A DNA stretch of 64,000 nucleotides from Cytophagales bacterium (GCA_033344775.1 JAWPMT010000005.1:2425001-2489000); one strand, 5' to 3'. Counted from the first letter of the stretch, positions 16,938 through 26,443 are shown. The notes: generated by a model from the letters alone, not told the origin. Translations and numbers: made by a program.

Positions 16938-18158
16938 TCACCCCTCCCAATCAGCCGCTACCTTCTGCACTTTGTTCCATACCCGGAACGTATTCTTATA
17001 GCATATCTTGGCAATGTCTTTTTTCGAGTAACCTCTTTCCAGCAATTCACGGATCAAATTAGGGAAAGTCGATACATCCTTAAGGCCTGTAGGTAAGCTA
17101 TCACCTACACCATCATAATCCGAACCAAATCCCACATGATCAATACCCACCAGGCTTACCACATGGTCAATGTGATCTGCTACTTTTTCGACATCCTCAA
17201 ACTGCTTGTTGGCCTTCATGTACGATTCCGCATATTCCTGATACGCTTCATCGTCTTGTGACAATCCTTTCTCTGCCCGGTAATTCACAAGATGTTCACG
17301 GATTTCCGAGATATTGTCTTGATATTCTTTTGATAAGAAACTTGAGCCAAAATTGATGTGGATCACCCCATCGTTCTCACCAAGCAACTTGATCATATCA
17401 TCGTCCATGTTACGCTCAAAACCTGGAGTAAATTTCCTTGCTGACGAGTGTGATGCGATCACAGGTGCTTTCACGATTTTCATCACATCATAAAATGCTT
17501 TATCCGATACGTGAGAGATATCTACCAGCATGCCAAGCCGATTCATCTCTTTTACCACTTCCTCTCCAAAGGGACTTAGGCCATCCCATTTATCGTCCGA
17601 TTCGTCATAAGAAGAATCACAGATCTGGTTATCAGTAGCGTGGGTAAGGGTGACGTACCGGATTCCACGATTGAAGAAATATTCAACATTGGCCAGGTCA
17701 TCTTCTATTGGTGCGCCATTTTCCATGCCCATGGGCAAGGAGATCAAACCTTTTTTGAAGTTTGCTTCTATGTCCTGCGGCGAATTAGCCAAGGCAAAGA
17801 GTTCCGGGAACTCATCCGGTAGCTGGCTTACCATATCAATCAAGGAATCCGCAAAAGCTTTGGCTCCACCAGTTTGTTGATAGCGTGAAGGAATATAAAT
17901 GGACATGAACGGCGCATCCAGCCCTCCTCTTTTGGCCTTGGGATGGTCGAAATTGCCGGTAGTTTCAACAGAAACATCTTCAATTTCCTTTTTGACCATG
18001 AATCCTTTGACCACCATGCGGAAAGGCAAGTCGACATGTCCATCAACAATGATATTTTTCTTGGCGAGGGCTTCCGCCTGAACCGCTAATTTGTCGTTTT
18101 GAGCTTGTGCAACAAAGCAAATGGCAAGGCATGCCACTGCTAGTAAAGATCGATACAT
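16938..18158 (-). CDS. Membrane dipeptidase, peptidase family M19 (exported)
   Basis: A 406-residue zinc dipeptidase (renal dipeptidase family) with a signal peptide ending VAQAQ (about residue 19). The metal-site motifs are present: HxD in DGHVDLPF (about 40-47), the bridging Glu in GMENGAP, His in DISHVSD and SHSSARKF, and Asp in GSDYDGV near the C terminus. M19 enzymes cleave dipeptides, including some with D-residues at the C-terminal position. It is flanked by convergent and unrelated genes and is probably monocistronic. Confidence 0.92.
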   Translation of the reverse strand: MYRSLLAVACLAICFVAQAQNDKLAVQAEALAKKNIIVDGHVDLPFRMVVKGFMVKKEIEDVSVETTGNFDHPKAKRGGLDAPFMSIYIPSRYQQTGGAKAFADSLIDMVSQLPDEFPELFALANSPQDIEANFKKGLISLPMGMENGAPIEDDLANVEYFFNRGIRYVTLTHATDNQICDSSYDESDDKWDGLSPFGEEVVKEMNRLGMLVDISHVSDKAFYDVMKIVKAPVIASHSSARKFTPGFERNMDDDMIKLLGENDGVIHINFGSSFLSKEYQDNISEIREHLVNYRAEKGLSQDDEAYQEYAESYMKANKQFEDVEKVADHIDHVVSLVGIDHVGFGSDYDGVGDSLPTGLKDVSTFPNLIRELLERGYSKKDIAKICYKNTFRVWNKVQKVAADWEG

Positions 18159-18315
18159 AAAAAACCAGGTTAATTGCTAATTCCAAAATCTCCGTTTTCT
18201 ACGGAACATCTCGAAATTCCTGGCAAACAAAATCATTTTCATCTGCTTTCGGGAGATTTTTTACAACAGCGGCAGCAAATGGAGTCAATAATTGAACATA
18301 AGAGGTCGTAACCAC

Positions 18316-18897
18316 TTACCCCGTAACAAATTCAATTTCTATCTCACCATTCGATTCCAACACTTTGTCACGAACTGCTTTTGCAAATCTTATGACAGCA
18401 TGAGACCAACCTATACACGTGTCTACCTGTTCATCCATTTTAGGGTGATATCTCATCATCCATTGTTCGATGGATTCATACGTCGAAAGAAAATTTTCAC
18501 ATAGGCTATTCGCCTTCTGAAGTTGCTCATCCAATGATTGGGCAAAAGCGATATCCTCAGGATGATCATCCGGCGAGGTTTTCCACTCAGCTTCGTACCC
18601 CTGAGGGTATAAATCCCGCAACACTTTTATCCAGGCCAGGACATGGCAATAGGCCTGATGGCATGTCTTCTGATCGATTTTTTTCAAAAACACATAAGAA
18701 CCACCACCCAGGATCTCTTCAAAGGACAATTCCTCTCCTGTCTCTAAATACTGACCTGGATATAGTTCATCTAAATCGCACTCACATTCTTCCAGCGCTC
18801 GGTAGGATCGGTCACCTATTTCAATCCCGTCAAGCTTTACGGCTTCCGAGGATTGTTCCGCCTTCCAGCAAGCCGTGATGAAACGTTTGATACCCAT
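18316..18897 (-). CDS. Conserved-looking hypothetical protein, 193 aa
   Basis: I do not recognise a family. The protein is soluble, acidic and largely helical, with an N-terminal ECECDLDEL patch and five other Cys residues spread along the chain, no signal peptide and no membrane segment. The C-terminal half (QSLDEQLQKANSLCENFLSTYESIEQWMM) is consistent with long helices. Codon use and composition look like the neighbours, and both frame length and the absence of an antisense gene favour a real gene. Its neighbours (dipeptidase downstream, helicase upstream in the opposite direction) say nothing about function. Confidence 0.6.
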   Translation of the reverse strand: MGIKRFITACWKAEQSSEAVKLDGIEIGDRSYRALEECECDLDELYPGQYLETGEELSFEEILGGGSYVFLKKIDQKTCHQAYCHVLAWIKVLRDLYPQGYEAEWKTSPDDHPEDIAFAQSLDEQLQKANSLCENFLSTYESIEQWMMRYHPKMDEQVDTCIGWSHAVIRFAKAVRDKVLESNGEIEIEFVTG

Positions 18898-19101
18898 ATA
18901 TCAAACTTATAAAGAAGGGCTCTTTTGACGGAGATTGATCCACATAAATTACTTAATTCAGATTTCCTTTTAATCCCTTTCGCTGCGCTTCATTCCTCTA
19001 AAGGGTAAGGTCGAAAATCAAAATGAGCTCCTTCCAGAGATAGGGCAAAACCAATTGATTTTCTAATCTTTAAAGTAGAAATTACCTAGTAATTTTGTTC
19101 A

Positions 19102-21372
19102 ATGGGAAGTGAATCTGTGGCGAACTATTTAGAAGGATTAAATCCTCCTCAATACGAAGGAGTGGTAAACACCGAAGGTCCATGCATGATCATCGCTGGT
19201 GCTGGTTCGGGCAAAACGAGGGTACTCACCTATAGAATTGCGCATTTGATCCGGGAGCATAAAGTAGATCCATTTTCCATCATGGCACTGACCTTTACCA
19301 ACAAGGCGGCCAAAGAAATGCAACACCGGATCGGTACGGTAGTGGGTACGGATGCCCGCAATCTTTGGATGGGTACTTTTCACTCCGTATTCTCCAGATT
19401 GCTGCGAGCGGAAGCCCATAGATTGGGCTATCAGAGCAACTTCACCATTTATGATACCGACGACTCGAAAACACTGATCAAACAGATCGTCAAAGAGTTT
19501 GCGCTAGATGACAAGTTGTACAAACCCAACGTGGTTTATAACCGTATCTCAGGCGCGAAAAACCGATTGGTTTCCTGGCAGGAGTATACTCAGAATCCGA
19601 TCTACTATGAGGATGACCTGGCCAACATGCGTCCGGAAATGGGGCGGATCTACAAGGCTTATGTCATGCGCTGCTTCAAGGCCGGCGCGATGGATTTTGA
19701 TGATCTGCTGTTCAACACCAACGTACTCTTTCAGGAACATCCGGAAGCATTGAATACCTATCAGCAGCGCTTCAAATACTTCCTGATCGACGAGTTTCAG
19801 GACACCAATATTTCACAGTACATGATCGCACGCCGATTAGCAGCGGTACGACAAAATATTTGTGTAGTGGGTGATGATGCACAAAGTATCTATGCCTTCC
19901 GTGGTGCTGACATCCAGAACATCCTGAATTTCGAACGGGACTATCCTGACTTGAGAACCATTAAGCTGGAGCAAAATTACCGGTCTACCCAGACCATCGT
20001 GAAGGCTGCCAATTCGGTCATCCATAAGAACAGTGCGCAGCTGAAGAAAGAGGTTTGGACCTCTAACGAAGAGGGCGAGCTCATCGAACTGATCAAGGCG
20101 ACTTCTGATAACGAAGAAGGGAAGTTGGTGGCCAGTGCGATTTTCGAAACGAAGATGCAAAGTCAGGCACCTAACAATGACTTTGTGGTCCTGTACCGCA
20201 CCAACAGCCAGTCTAGAGCCATTGAGGAAGCCCTACGCAGAAACAACCTGAAATACCGCGTGGTAGGTGGGCTGTCTTTCTATCAGCGTAAAGAGATCAA
20301 AGACATCCTGGCATATCTGCGTTTCATGATCAATGCCAATGATGAACAAGCGATGCGCAGGGTCATCAACCTTCCTAAACGAGGGATTGGTCCAGGCACC
20401 GTAGAAAAACTTATTGTAGCGGCTAATGACCATGATATGCCCTTGTGGGATGTCATGGAAAACGCCACCAAATTCATCGGTGGCCGTGGCGGGCAGCAAG
20501 TACAGGACTTTACCGTGCTGATCAAAAGCTTTAGATTGACTGCTGAGAAAAAGGATGCCTACGATACCGCAGCATTGGTCGCGAAGAATTCGGGAATCTT
20601 ACGTGATTTGTATGAAGACAAGACCGTAGAAGGACTCAGTCGGTACGAAAACGTTCAGGAACTCCTGAATGCGATCAAAGAATTTACTGACGATCCATCA
20701 AGAGAAGATACTTCTATCAGTGCGTTCCTTCAGGATGTAGCCTTGCTGACGGATGAAGATCGTAACAAAAGCACTGAGGATGCCGTCACGCTAATGACCA
20801 TCCACATGGCCAAAGGGCTAGAGTTCAATTATACGTTCATCGTTGGGTTAGAGGAAGAGCTGTTTCCTTCTCAAATGATGTTGCAAAGCCGGGCTGACCT
20901 GGAAGAAGAGCGAAGATTATTCTACGTAGCTATTACCAGGGCGAAGCAAAAATTATTCCTGAGTTATGCCCTGAACCGCTATCGTTTTGGTCGTCTTAAA
21001 AACTGTGAACCGAGCCGGTTCCTTGAAGAGATCAGCCCTGAGTTCATCAAAGTCAATCGTAAATTCTCCAACTCGGATCCGATTTCACCTTCTATGAATT
21101 ATGTCACGAAAAATTTCGTGAGCAACATGAAGCGGCAGAACACCGATAAGCGATTTGCAAATGCGGTGCATCACAAGCCGAGTTCGGACTTCAAAGCCAG
21201 CGATACCTCCAAGCTCGCTGTGGGCATGAAGGTCGAGCATCCGAAGTTCGGATTTGGGGTAGTGGCCCTGATCGATGAGCAGGGTTCTAACCGAAAAGCC
21301 AAGGTCAACTTTGATCAGGCAGGTGAGAAAACGTTGCTGCTTTCTTTTGCCAAGTTGCGGATTTTGGAGTAA
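19102..21372 (+). CDS. pcrA: UvrD/PcrA-type ATP-dependent DNA helicase
   Basis: Superfamily 1A 3'-5' helicase of 756 residues, used in nucleotide-excision repair, replication restart and clearing RecA. Motifs in order: Q-motif GLNPPQ, Walker A AGAGSGKTR (33-40), LTFTNKAAKEM (Ia), Walker B with DEFQDTN, QSIYAFRGA (III), EQNYRST (IV), VTLMTIHMAKGLEF (V) and FYVAITRAK (VI). The C-terminal Tudor-like RNA polymerase-binding module (GMKVEHPKFGFGVV, last about 60 residues) is kept. A TAATTTTG box (19090-19097) sits only four bases before the ATG; an in-frame GTG at 19117 (reading ANYLEGLNPPQ) would leave a normal leader and may be the real start. Confidence 0.95.
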   Translation: MGSESVANYLEGLNPPQYEGVVNTEGPCMIIAGAGSGKTRVLTYRIAHLIREHKVDPFSIMALTFTNKAAKEMQHRIGTVVGTDARNLWMGTFHSVFSRLLRAEAHRLGYQSNFTIYDTDDSKTLIKQIVKEFALDDKLYKPNVVYNRISGAKNRLVSWQEYTQNPIYYEDDLANMRPEMGRIYKAYVMRCFKAGAMDFDDLLFNTNVLFQEHPEALNTYQQRFKYFLIDEFQDTNISQYMIARRLAAVRQNICVVGDDAQSIYAFRGADIQNILNFERDYPDLRTIKLEQNYRSTQTIVKAANSVIHKNSAQLKKEVWTSNEEGELIELIKATSDNEEGKLVASAIFETKMQSQAPNNDFVVLYRTNSQSRAIEEALRRNNLKYRVVGGLSFYQRKEIKDILAYLRFMINANDEQAMRRVINLPKRGIGPGTVEKLIVAANDHDMPLWDVMENATKFIGGRGGQQVQDFTVLIKSFRLTAEKKDAYDTAALVAKNSGILRDLYEDKTVEGLSRYENVQELLNAIKEFTDDPSREDTSISAFLQDVALLTDEDRNKSTEDAVTLMTIHMAKGLEFNYTFIVGLEEELFPSQMMLQSRADLEEERRLFYVAITRAKQKLFLSYALNRYRFGRLKNCEPSRFLEEISPEFIKVNRKFSNSDPISPSMNYVTKNFVSNMKRQNTDKRFANAVHHKPSSDFKASDTSKLAVGMKVEHPKFGFGVVALIDEQGSNRKAKVNFDQAGEKTLLLSFAKLRILE

Positions 21373-21387
21373 GCCTATACTTCGACA

Positions 21388-21471
21388 AGGCCAGTGTGAC
21401 AGGCTCATTCCAACGAGCTCAATTTGAAAGGCTCACTTTGGCAAGCTAAGTTTGGTAAGCCCAGATTGAAA
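21388..21471. repeat. Degenerate 14-base tandem repeat, six units
   Basis: Six contiguous 14-mers without any indel: AGGCCAGTGTGACA, GGCTCATTCCAACG, AGCTCAATTTGAAA, GGCTCACTTTGGCA, AGCTAAGTTTGGTA, AGCCCAGATTGAAA. Consensus is about RGCTCANTTTGRMA. The array is preceded by TTCGACA (21381-21387), so it is an array form of the TTTCGACAGGCTCAATnTGAC word found singly elsewhere in the window. It fills the gap between two convergent stop codons (21372 and 21478). Confidence 0.8.
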
Positions 21472-21477
21472 GATCTT

Positions 21478-22614
21478 CTATTCCTCCTCCTTTGAACCCG
21501 CGTACAATTTGTACTGCTGGAATTTACATTCCAACGCACCATTGAATAGTGGGATTTTCCTTGAAGGGGCCAATCGGATGCTTTTGAGTGCCTGGATGTT
21601 CGAGCTGAGTACCCAGGCTTCAAATCCCTGATAGTTCTGCTTAAACAAATCACTCATCTGTTTGTAGAAGTCGATCATATCCCCTTCTCCGATCCGTTCG
21701 CCATAAGGTGGGTTAGTGATCAGCATGCCAGAATCCCATAAGGGTTTATGATTTTCAAAAGCGACTTCTCGAACCTTCACCTGAGTTCGCAAATCCAGGC
21801 TTCTCAAAGAAGACTTGGCCATGGCCACAGCCCTGGGATCAATATCTCCGCCACTGATGTCCAGTGGTGATTTCCGCACCTTCGCATCGGATTCATTTTT
21901 GACCCGATTCCAGATCGTCGGATTGAAATCCTGCCAGTTACGGAAACCAAAATTTCGCCTTAAAATCTGCGGAGGAATATTACAAGCCTTCATGGCTGCT
22001 TCAATCAGGAGTGTTCCGGTTCCACACATCGGATCAACCAGGGGCTTGGATTTGTCCCAGCCTGCTAATTGGAGCATCCCTGCGGCCAGCACTTCATTCA
22101 AAGGGGCCGCATGACCTCTTCCCCGATAGCCTCGCTGATTTAAGGACTCTCCCGAGCTGTCCATGGAAATCGTAAACCGATCTTTCCACCCATGCAGATC
22201 AAACTGCACATCCGGACTCTTAGGGTCAACCGATGGCCTTCTGCCCGTCTTATCCCGGAACTGATCCGCAATCGCATCCTTCATGACAAGCGTCGCAAAT
22301 TTCGAATGCTTGAAGAAATCAGAGAAGACACTGTTATCGATTGCAAAGGTCTGATGTGTATTAAGTACATCGGACCAGTCGAATGTTCTCACCTGTTCAT
22401 AAAGCTCCTTCTCACTTTTCGCATGGAAAGTATGGATCGGAATCAATATCCTAAGTGCCGTTCTCAGATTGTAATTGGCTGTGTATAAAAAAGGTAAATT
22501 CCCTTCACAAGCCACCGCCCTTTTGATCGGTTTGATGTTTTCCGCGCCTAATTCCTTCAATTCTTCCGCGAGGATATCCTCCAGGCCAAATAGGGTTTTT
22601 ACAAGTAGCTTCAA
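21478..22614 (-). CDS. THUMP-domain class I rRNA (guanine-N2) methyltransferase, RlmL/COG0116 type
   Basis: A 378-residue RNA methyltransferase. An N-terminal ferredoxin-like/THUMP region (about 1-160) for RNA binding is followed by a SAM-binding Rossmann domain: motif I DPMCGTGTLLIEAAM (about 198-212) and catalytic motif IV NPPYGERIG (about 303-311). This corresponds to the N-terminal half of E. coli RlmL, which methylates 23S rRNA G2445; the fused RlmK domain is absent, as usual outside gammaproteobacteria. It is 33 bases beyond the ppiD terminator hairpin and converges on pcrA across the 14-base repeat array. Confidence 0.88.
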   Translation of the reverse strand: MKLLVKTLFGLEDILAEELKELGAENIKPIKRAVACEGNLPFLYTANYNLRTALRILIPIHTFHAKSEKELYEQVRTFDWSDVLNTHQTFAIDNSVFSDFFKHSKFATLVMKDAIADQFRDKTGRRPSVDPKSPDVQFDLHGWKDRFTISMDSSGESLNQRGYRGRGHAAPLNEVLAAGMLQLAGWDKSKPLVDPMCGTGTLLIEAAMKACNIPPQILRRNFGFRNWQDFNPTIWNRVKNESDAKVRKSPLDISGGDIDPRAVAMAKSSLRSLDLRTQVKVREVAFENHKPLWDSGMLITNPPYGERIGEGDMIDFYKQMSDLFKQNYQGFEAWVLSSNIQALKSIRLAPSRKIPLFNGALECKFQQYKLYAGSKEEE

Positions 22615-22635
22615 GGTATTTCGGTCTTTTTGTTT

Positions 22636-22665
22636 AAAACAAAAGAAGCCGCCCTTTGAGGCGGC
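22636..22665 (-). terminator. Intrinsic terminator of ppiD
   Basis: Stem GCCGCC/GGCGGC (22648-22653 with 22660-22665), six-base loop, then a T-rich minus-strand tract TTCTTTTGTTTT. It lies 30 bases after the ppiD stop and before the methyltransferase start. Confidence 0.75.
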
Positions 22666-22694
22666 CCTTTGATAGTTTATGTACTTACTCGTTC

Positions 22695-24815
22695 TTAAAA
22701 GAACTTGTAACGCTCATCTACGATATCCGCAAAATCAATCGCTACATCGTAGATATTTTGATCAATTACAGGTGCTTCTCTTCGCTTGAATGACCTTCTG
22801 TTGTTCAAAACAGATAATTGATAAGCATCATAGTTATCCAAATCAGCGGCCATGTTCTTATCGCTCAAAGAAACGATCATCACACCATTATCCACTTTGA
22901 ATGGAGCTGTTTGCTCACCAGATTCCAATGCGAACGCCAATCCTACTGCATTCGGTGCATAGCCCACATTAGCAATGGATGTGCTGCTCAGGTTGATATC
23001 AGCAGAGTTCACACGAGCATCGTCTCCATATTGCTCTTGTAATTCTTCCAAAGAGCTTCCACTTAGTGAAGCGAGCTTAGCAATAAGCTGATTCGCTTTC
23101 TTCTGATCTCTTACCTTCTTAGTGATCTCATTTCGAACATCATCCAGGTTAGCAGTTCCTTTTTCCTGTGTGCTGGTCGCTATAGCGATGATGTATTTAT
23201 CGTCCGTCTCAAATACTTCAGATACATCACCATCATCGGCTTTGTTGTACAACCAGAAGATCACGTTTCTAGCTTCGTTGATGCTGCCTAGACGCTGATC
23301 ATTTTGACCAATTTTAGTCGCTTTCTGGATCTCGTAACCTTTATCAGTCGCATTTGTAACAAAATCATCCAGGTTTTTGCTCTCCAATGCAAACTGATCT
23401 GCATTTCGATAAATGGAATTTTGTGTTTCGTCACTTACGAAAAGCTCACGTTCGATTTTCGCCACTTTGAAAGACTCATTGGTCTTAGGCTCAGTGACCT
23501 TGATGATGTGAAAACCAAAGCTTGTTTCCACCAGCGATGGTAATAATCCTGTGCCTCTGAAGTTGAAACATGCATCTTTGAATTCCTGAACAAAGCTGGA
23601 ATTCTCTCCAAACCAACCCAGATCCCCACCTCGCGTTCGGGTACCGTCTGTTCCGTGAACTCTGGCCATTTCTTCGAAATTAGTTCCGTTTTTGATGTCT
23701 CTTAGGATTTGATTTCCTTGTCTTCTCGCCTCGGCTTTTGCTTCATCGGACTCATCAGTCCATTTGAACAAAATGTGGCTTACCTTCACGAATTCCTCAT
23801 CACCCGCTACTTTATCCGACAACTTGTAGATGGTATAGGTGTTACCTGAAACGATAGGCTCAGTCACATCACCAACCTCGGCACCTTGCATCTCCGGAGG
23901 AAGAGTACCAGCATTGTATGTATTGTAAGGAGCGAATCCTTCAGAGTTGATCGAAGCGAACAAAGAATCATTTTCGCTGGTCAGTAATTCTTCTCTCAGG
24001 TCGTTTACTTCCTGACGAACCACTGCACTATCTTCTGCGGAAGGCTTAACTTCAAACACGATGTAGTCTATGTTCTTGCTTTCTTCTGACTGGTACTCAT
24101 CCGCATGACTATCCAGGTAATCCTGCAATTCGCTTTCAGTTACATCAACAGATGAATCTGCTACGGAAAAGAATGGAACGTAGAGGAAGTCAATCGAAGC
24201 AGTGGAATTATTGGTTACATAGTTCCCCTTTGACTCGTACTTATTCGCATAAGTTGTTTTCGCCAACAAATTCTCGTACTTGGTCAACTCTCGGGAAGGA
24301 CGAAGACTCGCTTCGAAGTTTTTCCAGGGACGCTGATTTTCTACAGGAGCAGAACTGATCTGCTGCAAGAACGTCATCAATTGTTCTTTGTTGAACAAAC
24401 CAGTCTGAGGGTCTGAGAAATTTCTCTGTACGTCTGGGTGAATGTTTTTACCCTGAACCATTTCGATCATCTCATCATCAGTCACTTCGATCCCTAGTTG
24501 ATCGAATTGAGGACCGAATACTTTTTTGATGATCAGTTCCTGCCAGGCTTGCTGTCGTATTTGATCGATTGCCTGCGCATTGGGGTTGGTTCCGAATTGG
24601 ATAAGGTAGTTGTAAGAAAGTCTTTCAACTTCGGCCTGAAATTCTTCATAAGATACTTCGGAGGAGGCCATTTCTCCGATTTCTGTGGAGGCACCGCCTA
24701 GCAACACTGAATTTGATTGCAGCAAATCAGTCAAGATGAAAGCTCCCATCGAAAATGCGATGAAGACAATCACGATCTTGCCCATGCGGTTCCTTAAAGT
24801 ATTAATCAACGCCAT
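22695..24815 (-). CDS. ppiD: PpiD-like peptidyl-prolyl isomerase / SurA-type chaperone
   Basis: A 706-residue inner-membrane-anchored periplasmic folding factor. One N-terminal membrane helix (about residues 12-32) is followed by a SurA_N-like chaperone region (about 40-300), a parvulin domain (about 335-445, with VKVSHILFKW, GGDLGWF and TSFGFHIIKV) and a long helical C-terminal part. PpiD helps newly exported outer-membrane proteins fold at the Sec exit. It is the last gene of the minus-strand envelope cluster that includes lptC and CNNM/CorC proteins. A TATTTTTG box at 24846-24853 suggests a private promoter as well. Confidence 0.88.
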   Translation of the reverse strand: MALINTLRNRMGKIVIVFIAFSMGAFILTDLLQSNSVLLGGASTEIGEMASSEVSYEEFQAEVERLSYNYLIQFGTNPNAQAIDQIRQQAWQELIIKKVFGPQFDQLGIEVTDDEMIEMVQGKNIHPDVQRNFSDPQTGLFNKEQLMTFLQQISSAPVENQRPWKNFEASLRPSRELTKYENLLAKTTYANKYESKGNYVTNNSTASIDFLYVPFFSVADSSVDVTESELQDYLDSHADEYQSEESKNIDYIVFEVKPSAEDSAVVRQEVNDLREELLTSENDSLFASINSEGFAPYNTYNAGTLPPEMQGAEVGDVTEPIVSGNTYTIYKLSDKVAGDEEFVKVSHILFKWTDESDEAKAEARRQGNQILRDIKNGTNFEEMARVHGTDGTRTRGGDLGWFGENSSFVQEFKDACFNFRGTGLLPSLVETSFGFHIIKVTEPKTNESFKVAKIERELFVSDETQNSIYRNADQFALESKNLDDFVTNATDKGYEIQKATKIGQNDQRLGSINEARNVIFWLYNKADDGDVSEVFETDDKYIIAIATSTQEKGTANLDDVRNEITKKVRDQKKANQLIAKLASLSGSSLEELQEQYGDDARVNSADINLSSTSIANVGYAPNAVGLAFALESGEQTAPFKVDNGVMIVSLSDKNMAADLDNYDAYQLSVLNNRRSFKRREAPVIDQNIYDVAIDFADIVDERYKFF

Positions 24816-24862
24816 TTGTCCGTTCTTGAAAAATTTTTAAGACGGCAAAAATAAGGAGTCGG

Positions 24863-24896
24863 GGGCAAACGCCCATGACTTTATCAAAAGATAAAG
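24863..24896 (-). other. Two hairpins between the CNNM/CorC gene and ppiD
   Basis: A perfect CTTTATC-AAAA-GATAAAG hairpin (24879-24896) and GGGC-AAAC-GCCC (24863-24874) lie between the CNNM/CorC stop and the ppiD start. Neither has a direct T-run, so this may be a weak terminator, attenuator or processing site. Confidence 0.4.
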
Positions 24897-24909
24897 GGCT
24901 AATTATCAA

Positions 24910-26166
24910 CTACTTTGAATTTTCTTCCAGATCGATCAGGGATAATCGTACATGATCGATGCGATTATCCTGCACAGAAACGATCACAAACTCGAAATTC
25001 TCATGCGTAATCACCTCGTTGAGGTCGGGAATGTCCTCGTAAACATGCAGGATCAACCCTCCTAACGTGTCAAATTCACCTTCTGGAAGATCGAGAGCAT
25101 AAGTCTCATTCAGGTAATCGATCTCGTGACGGGCACTTAGCAGGTATTCTGTATCGGAAATCTTGTTTTCCAGCAATTCTTCATCATCATGTTCATCGCG
25201 GATCTCTCCAAAAATTTCTTCGATGACATCTTCCATGCTGACAATCCCGGAAGTCCCCCCAAACTCATCGACCACCAGAGCCAGGCTTTTGTGCTCATTG
25301 ATGAATTGTACCAATAGTTCATTTGCCGGAGTGGTTTCTGGCACAATAATGATCGATGTGAGGATTTTTTTAATGGTGGAAGGTTTCTTAAAGAGCTCAA
25401 GTGAGTGACAGTAGCCAATTACGTCATCAATGGATTCTTTGTACACCACAATCTTAGAATGTCCACTTTCAATAAACGCCTGTTTCAGTTCTTGAATGTC
25501 GTCATCAATATCTACCGCTATGATCTCTGTCCTGGGGATCATACACTCCCGGACCTTTACCTCTTTGAATTCCAAGGCATTGTTGAAGATCTTGGTGTCG
25601 ATCTCATGCTCCTCTTCAGGAGTCGATATGATATTTGTTCTGATGTAGTTATTGAGATCTGTGATGCCATAAACGGGTTTATCCTCAGAATATTCCAATT
25701 TGAATATCTGAGTGATGATGATTTTGGAAATCTGCACCACAGGCCAAACAACAATCCAAAGCAACAAATAGATCAGTCCCATGGGAATGGCAAGCAAACG
25801 CAACATGAAACTAGGGTTGAGCATGAATAAACTCTTAGGAAGAAACTCTGCCGTTATTAAAACCAAAATGGTAGAGATGATCGCATAGAGAGGTATTGAC
25901 AAGAGTAGCGGCTCTAACGGGAAGTGGGTTTTAAGCAAAATGTTCGCCAAGCCTCCATACGCAACCAAAGCGATATTATTGCCCACCAATGTAGTGGCCA
26001 GAAAGTGTGCACGATTGCGATGAAAAATGCCAAGAATCCATCCTACTCTTCCTCCTTTTTGATGGATCAACTCAAGAGTGATCTTGTCGGAAGAAACAAA
26101 AGCTATTTCCATCCCGGAGAAAAAAGCAGAGAAAAACAGGCAAATTAATATCCCTTCCCAAATCAT
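24910..26166 (-). CDS. CNNM/CorC (HlyC) family transporter-like protein
   Basis: A 418-residue protein of the hemolysin-family/CNNM group. Three to four N-terminal membrane helices form the DUF21/CNNM domain (about 1-175), followed by a CBS pair (about 195-320; MIPRTEIIAVD, GTSGIVSMEDVIEEIFGEI) and a CorC_HlyC domain at the C terminus (FDTLGGLIL). Relatives act in Mg2+ or other divalent cation efflux; in gliding Bacteroidota the paralogue GldE has the same architecture, so that identity cannot be excluded, but no gld gene is adjacent. It follows the small membrane protein gene by 49 bases in the same direction. Confidence 0.85.
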   Translation of the reverse strand: MIWEGILICLFFSAFFSGMEIAFVSSDKITLELIHQKGGRVGWILGIFHRNRAHFLATTLVGNNIALVAYGGLANILLKTHFPLEPLLLSIPLYAIISTILVLITAEFLPKSLFMLNPSFMLRLLAIPMGLIYLLLWIVVWPVVQISKIIITQIFKLEYSEDKPVYGITDLNNYIRTNIISTPEEEHEIDTKIFNNALEFKEVKVRECMIPRTEIIAVDIDDDIQELKQAFIESGHSKIVVYKESIDDVIGYCHSLELFKKPSTIKKILTSIIIVPETTPANELLVQFINEHKSLALVVDEFGGTSGIVSMEDVIEEIFGEIRDEHDDEELLENKISDTEYLLSARHEIDYLNETYALDLPEGEFDTLGGLILHVYEDIPDLNEVITHENFEFVIVSVQDNRIDHVRLSLIDLEENSK

Positions 26167-26215
26167 AGGCGTGAAGAAAAAATAGCTTCCACGTATCTAA
26201 TATAGTTACAAAGGG

Positions 26216-26443
26216 TCATCGCTTCTTTTTTGATGGCTTCTTTTTTGATTTCTTTCGGGCTTTTTCTTCTTCCTCCTCCTTAAGTTTCCTGCGTCCCTTC
26301 TTGAACGCATAGGCAAAAAGTAATCCCAGCGAGAACACAAAAATTCCATAGGCCTCAGATATGGAATAGATCAGCGCCTGGTGCGTACCGATCACAAAAA
26401 AACCCCATGCCATAAAAAAGAAAATACTTTCGGATCCTTTCAT
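26216..26443 (-). CDS. Small membrane protein with Lys/Glu-rich tail
   Basis: 75 residues: two hydrophobic segments (about 6-23 and 28-46) and a highly charged tail with KEEEEEKARKKSKKKPSKKKR. No family recognised. It starts seven bases after the lptC stop and precedes the CNNM/CorC gene, so it is likely part of that operon. The positive tail would sit in the cytoplasm. Confidence 0.65.
   Translation of the reverse strand: MKGSESIFFFMAWGFFVIGTHQALIYSISEAYGIFVFSLGLLFAYAFKKGRRKLKEEEEEKARKKSKKKPSKKKR

Noticed and set aside
21388-21471. Coding microsatellite or CRISPR-like array
   Set aside because: 14-base units are too short for CRISPR, out of codon register and lie between stop codons of two genes.
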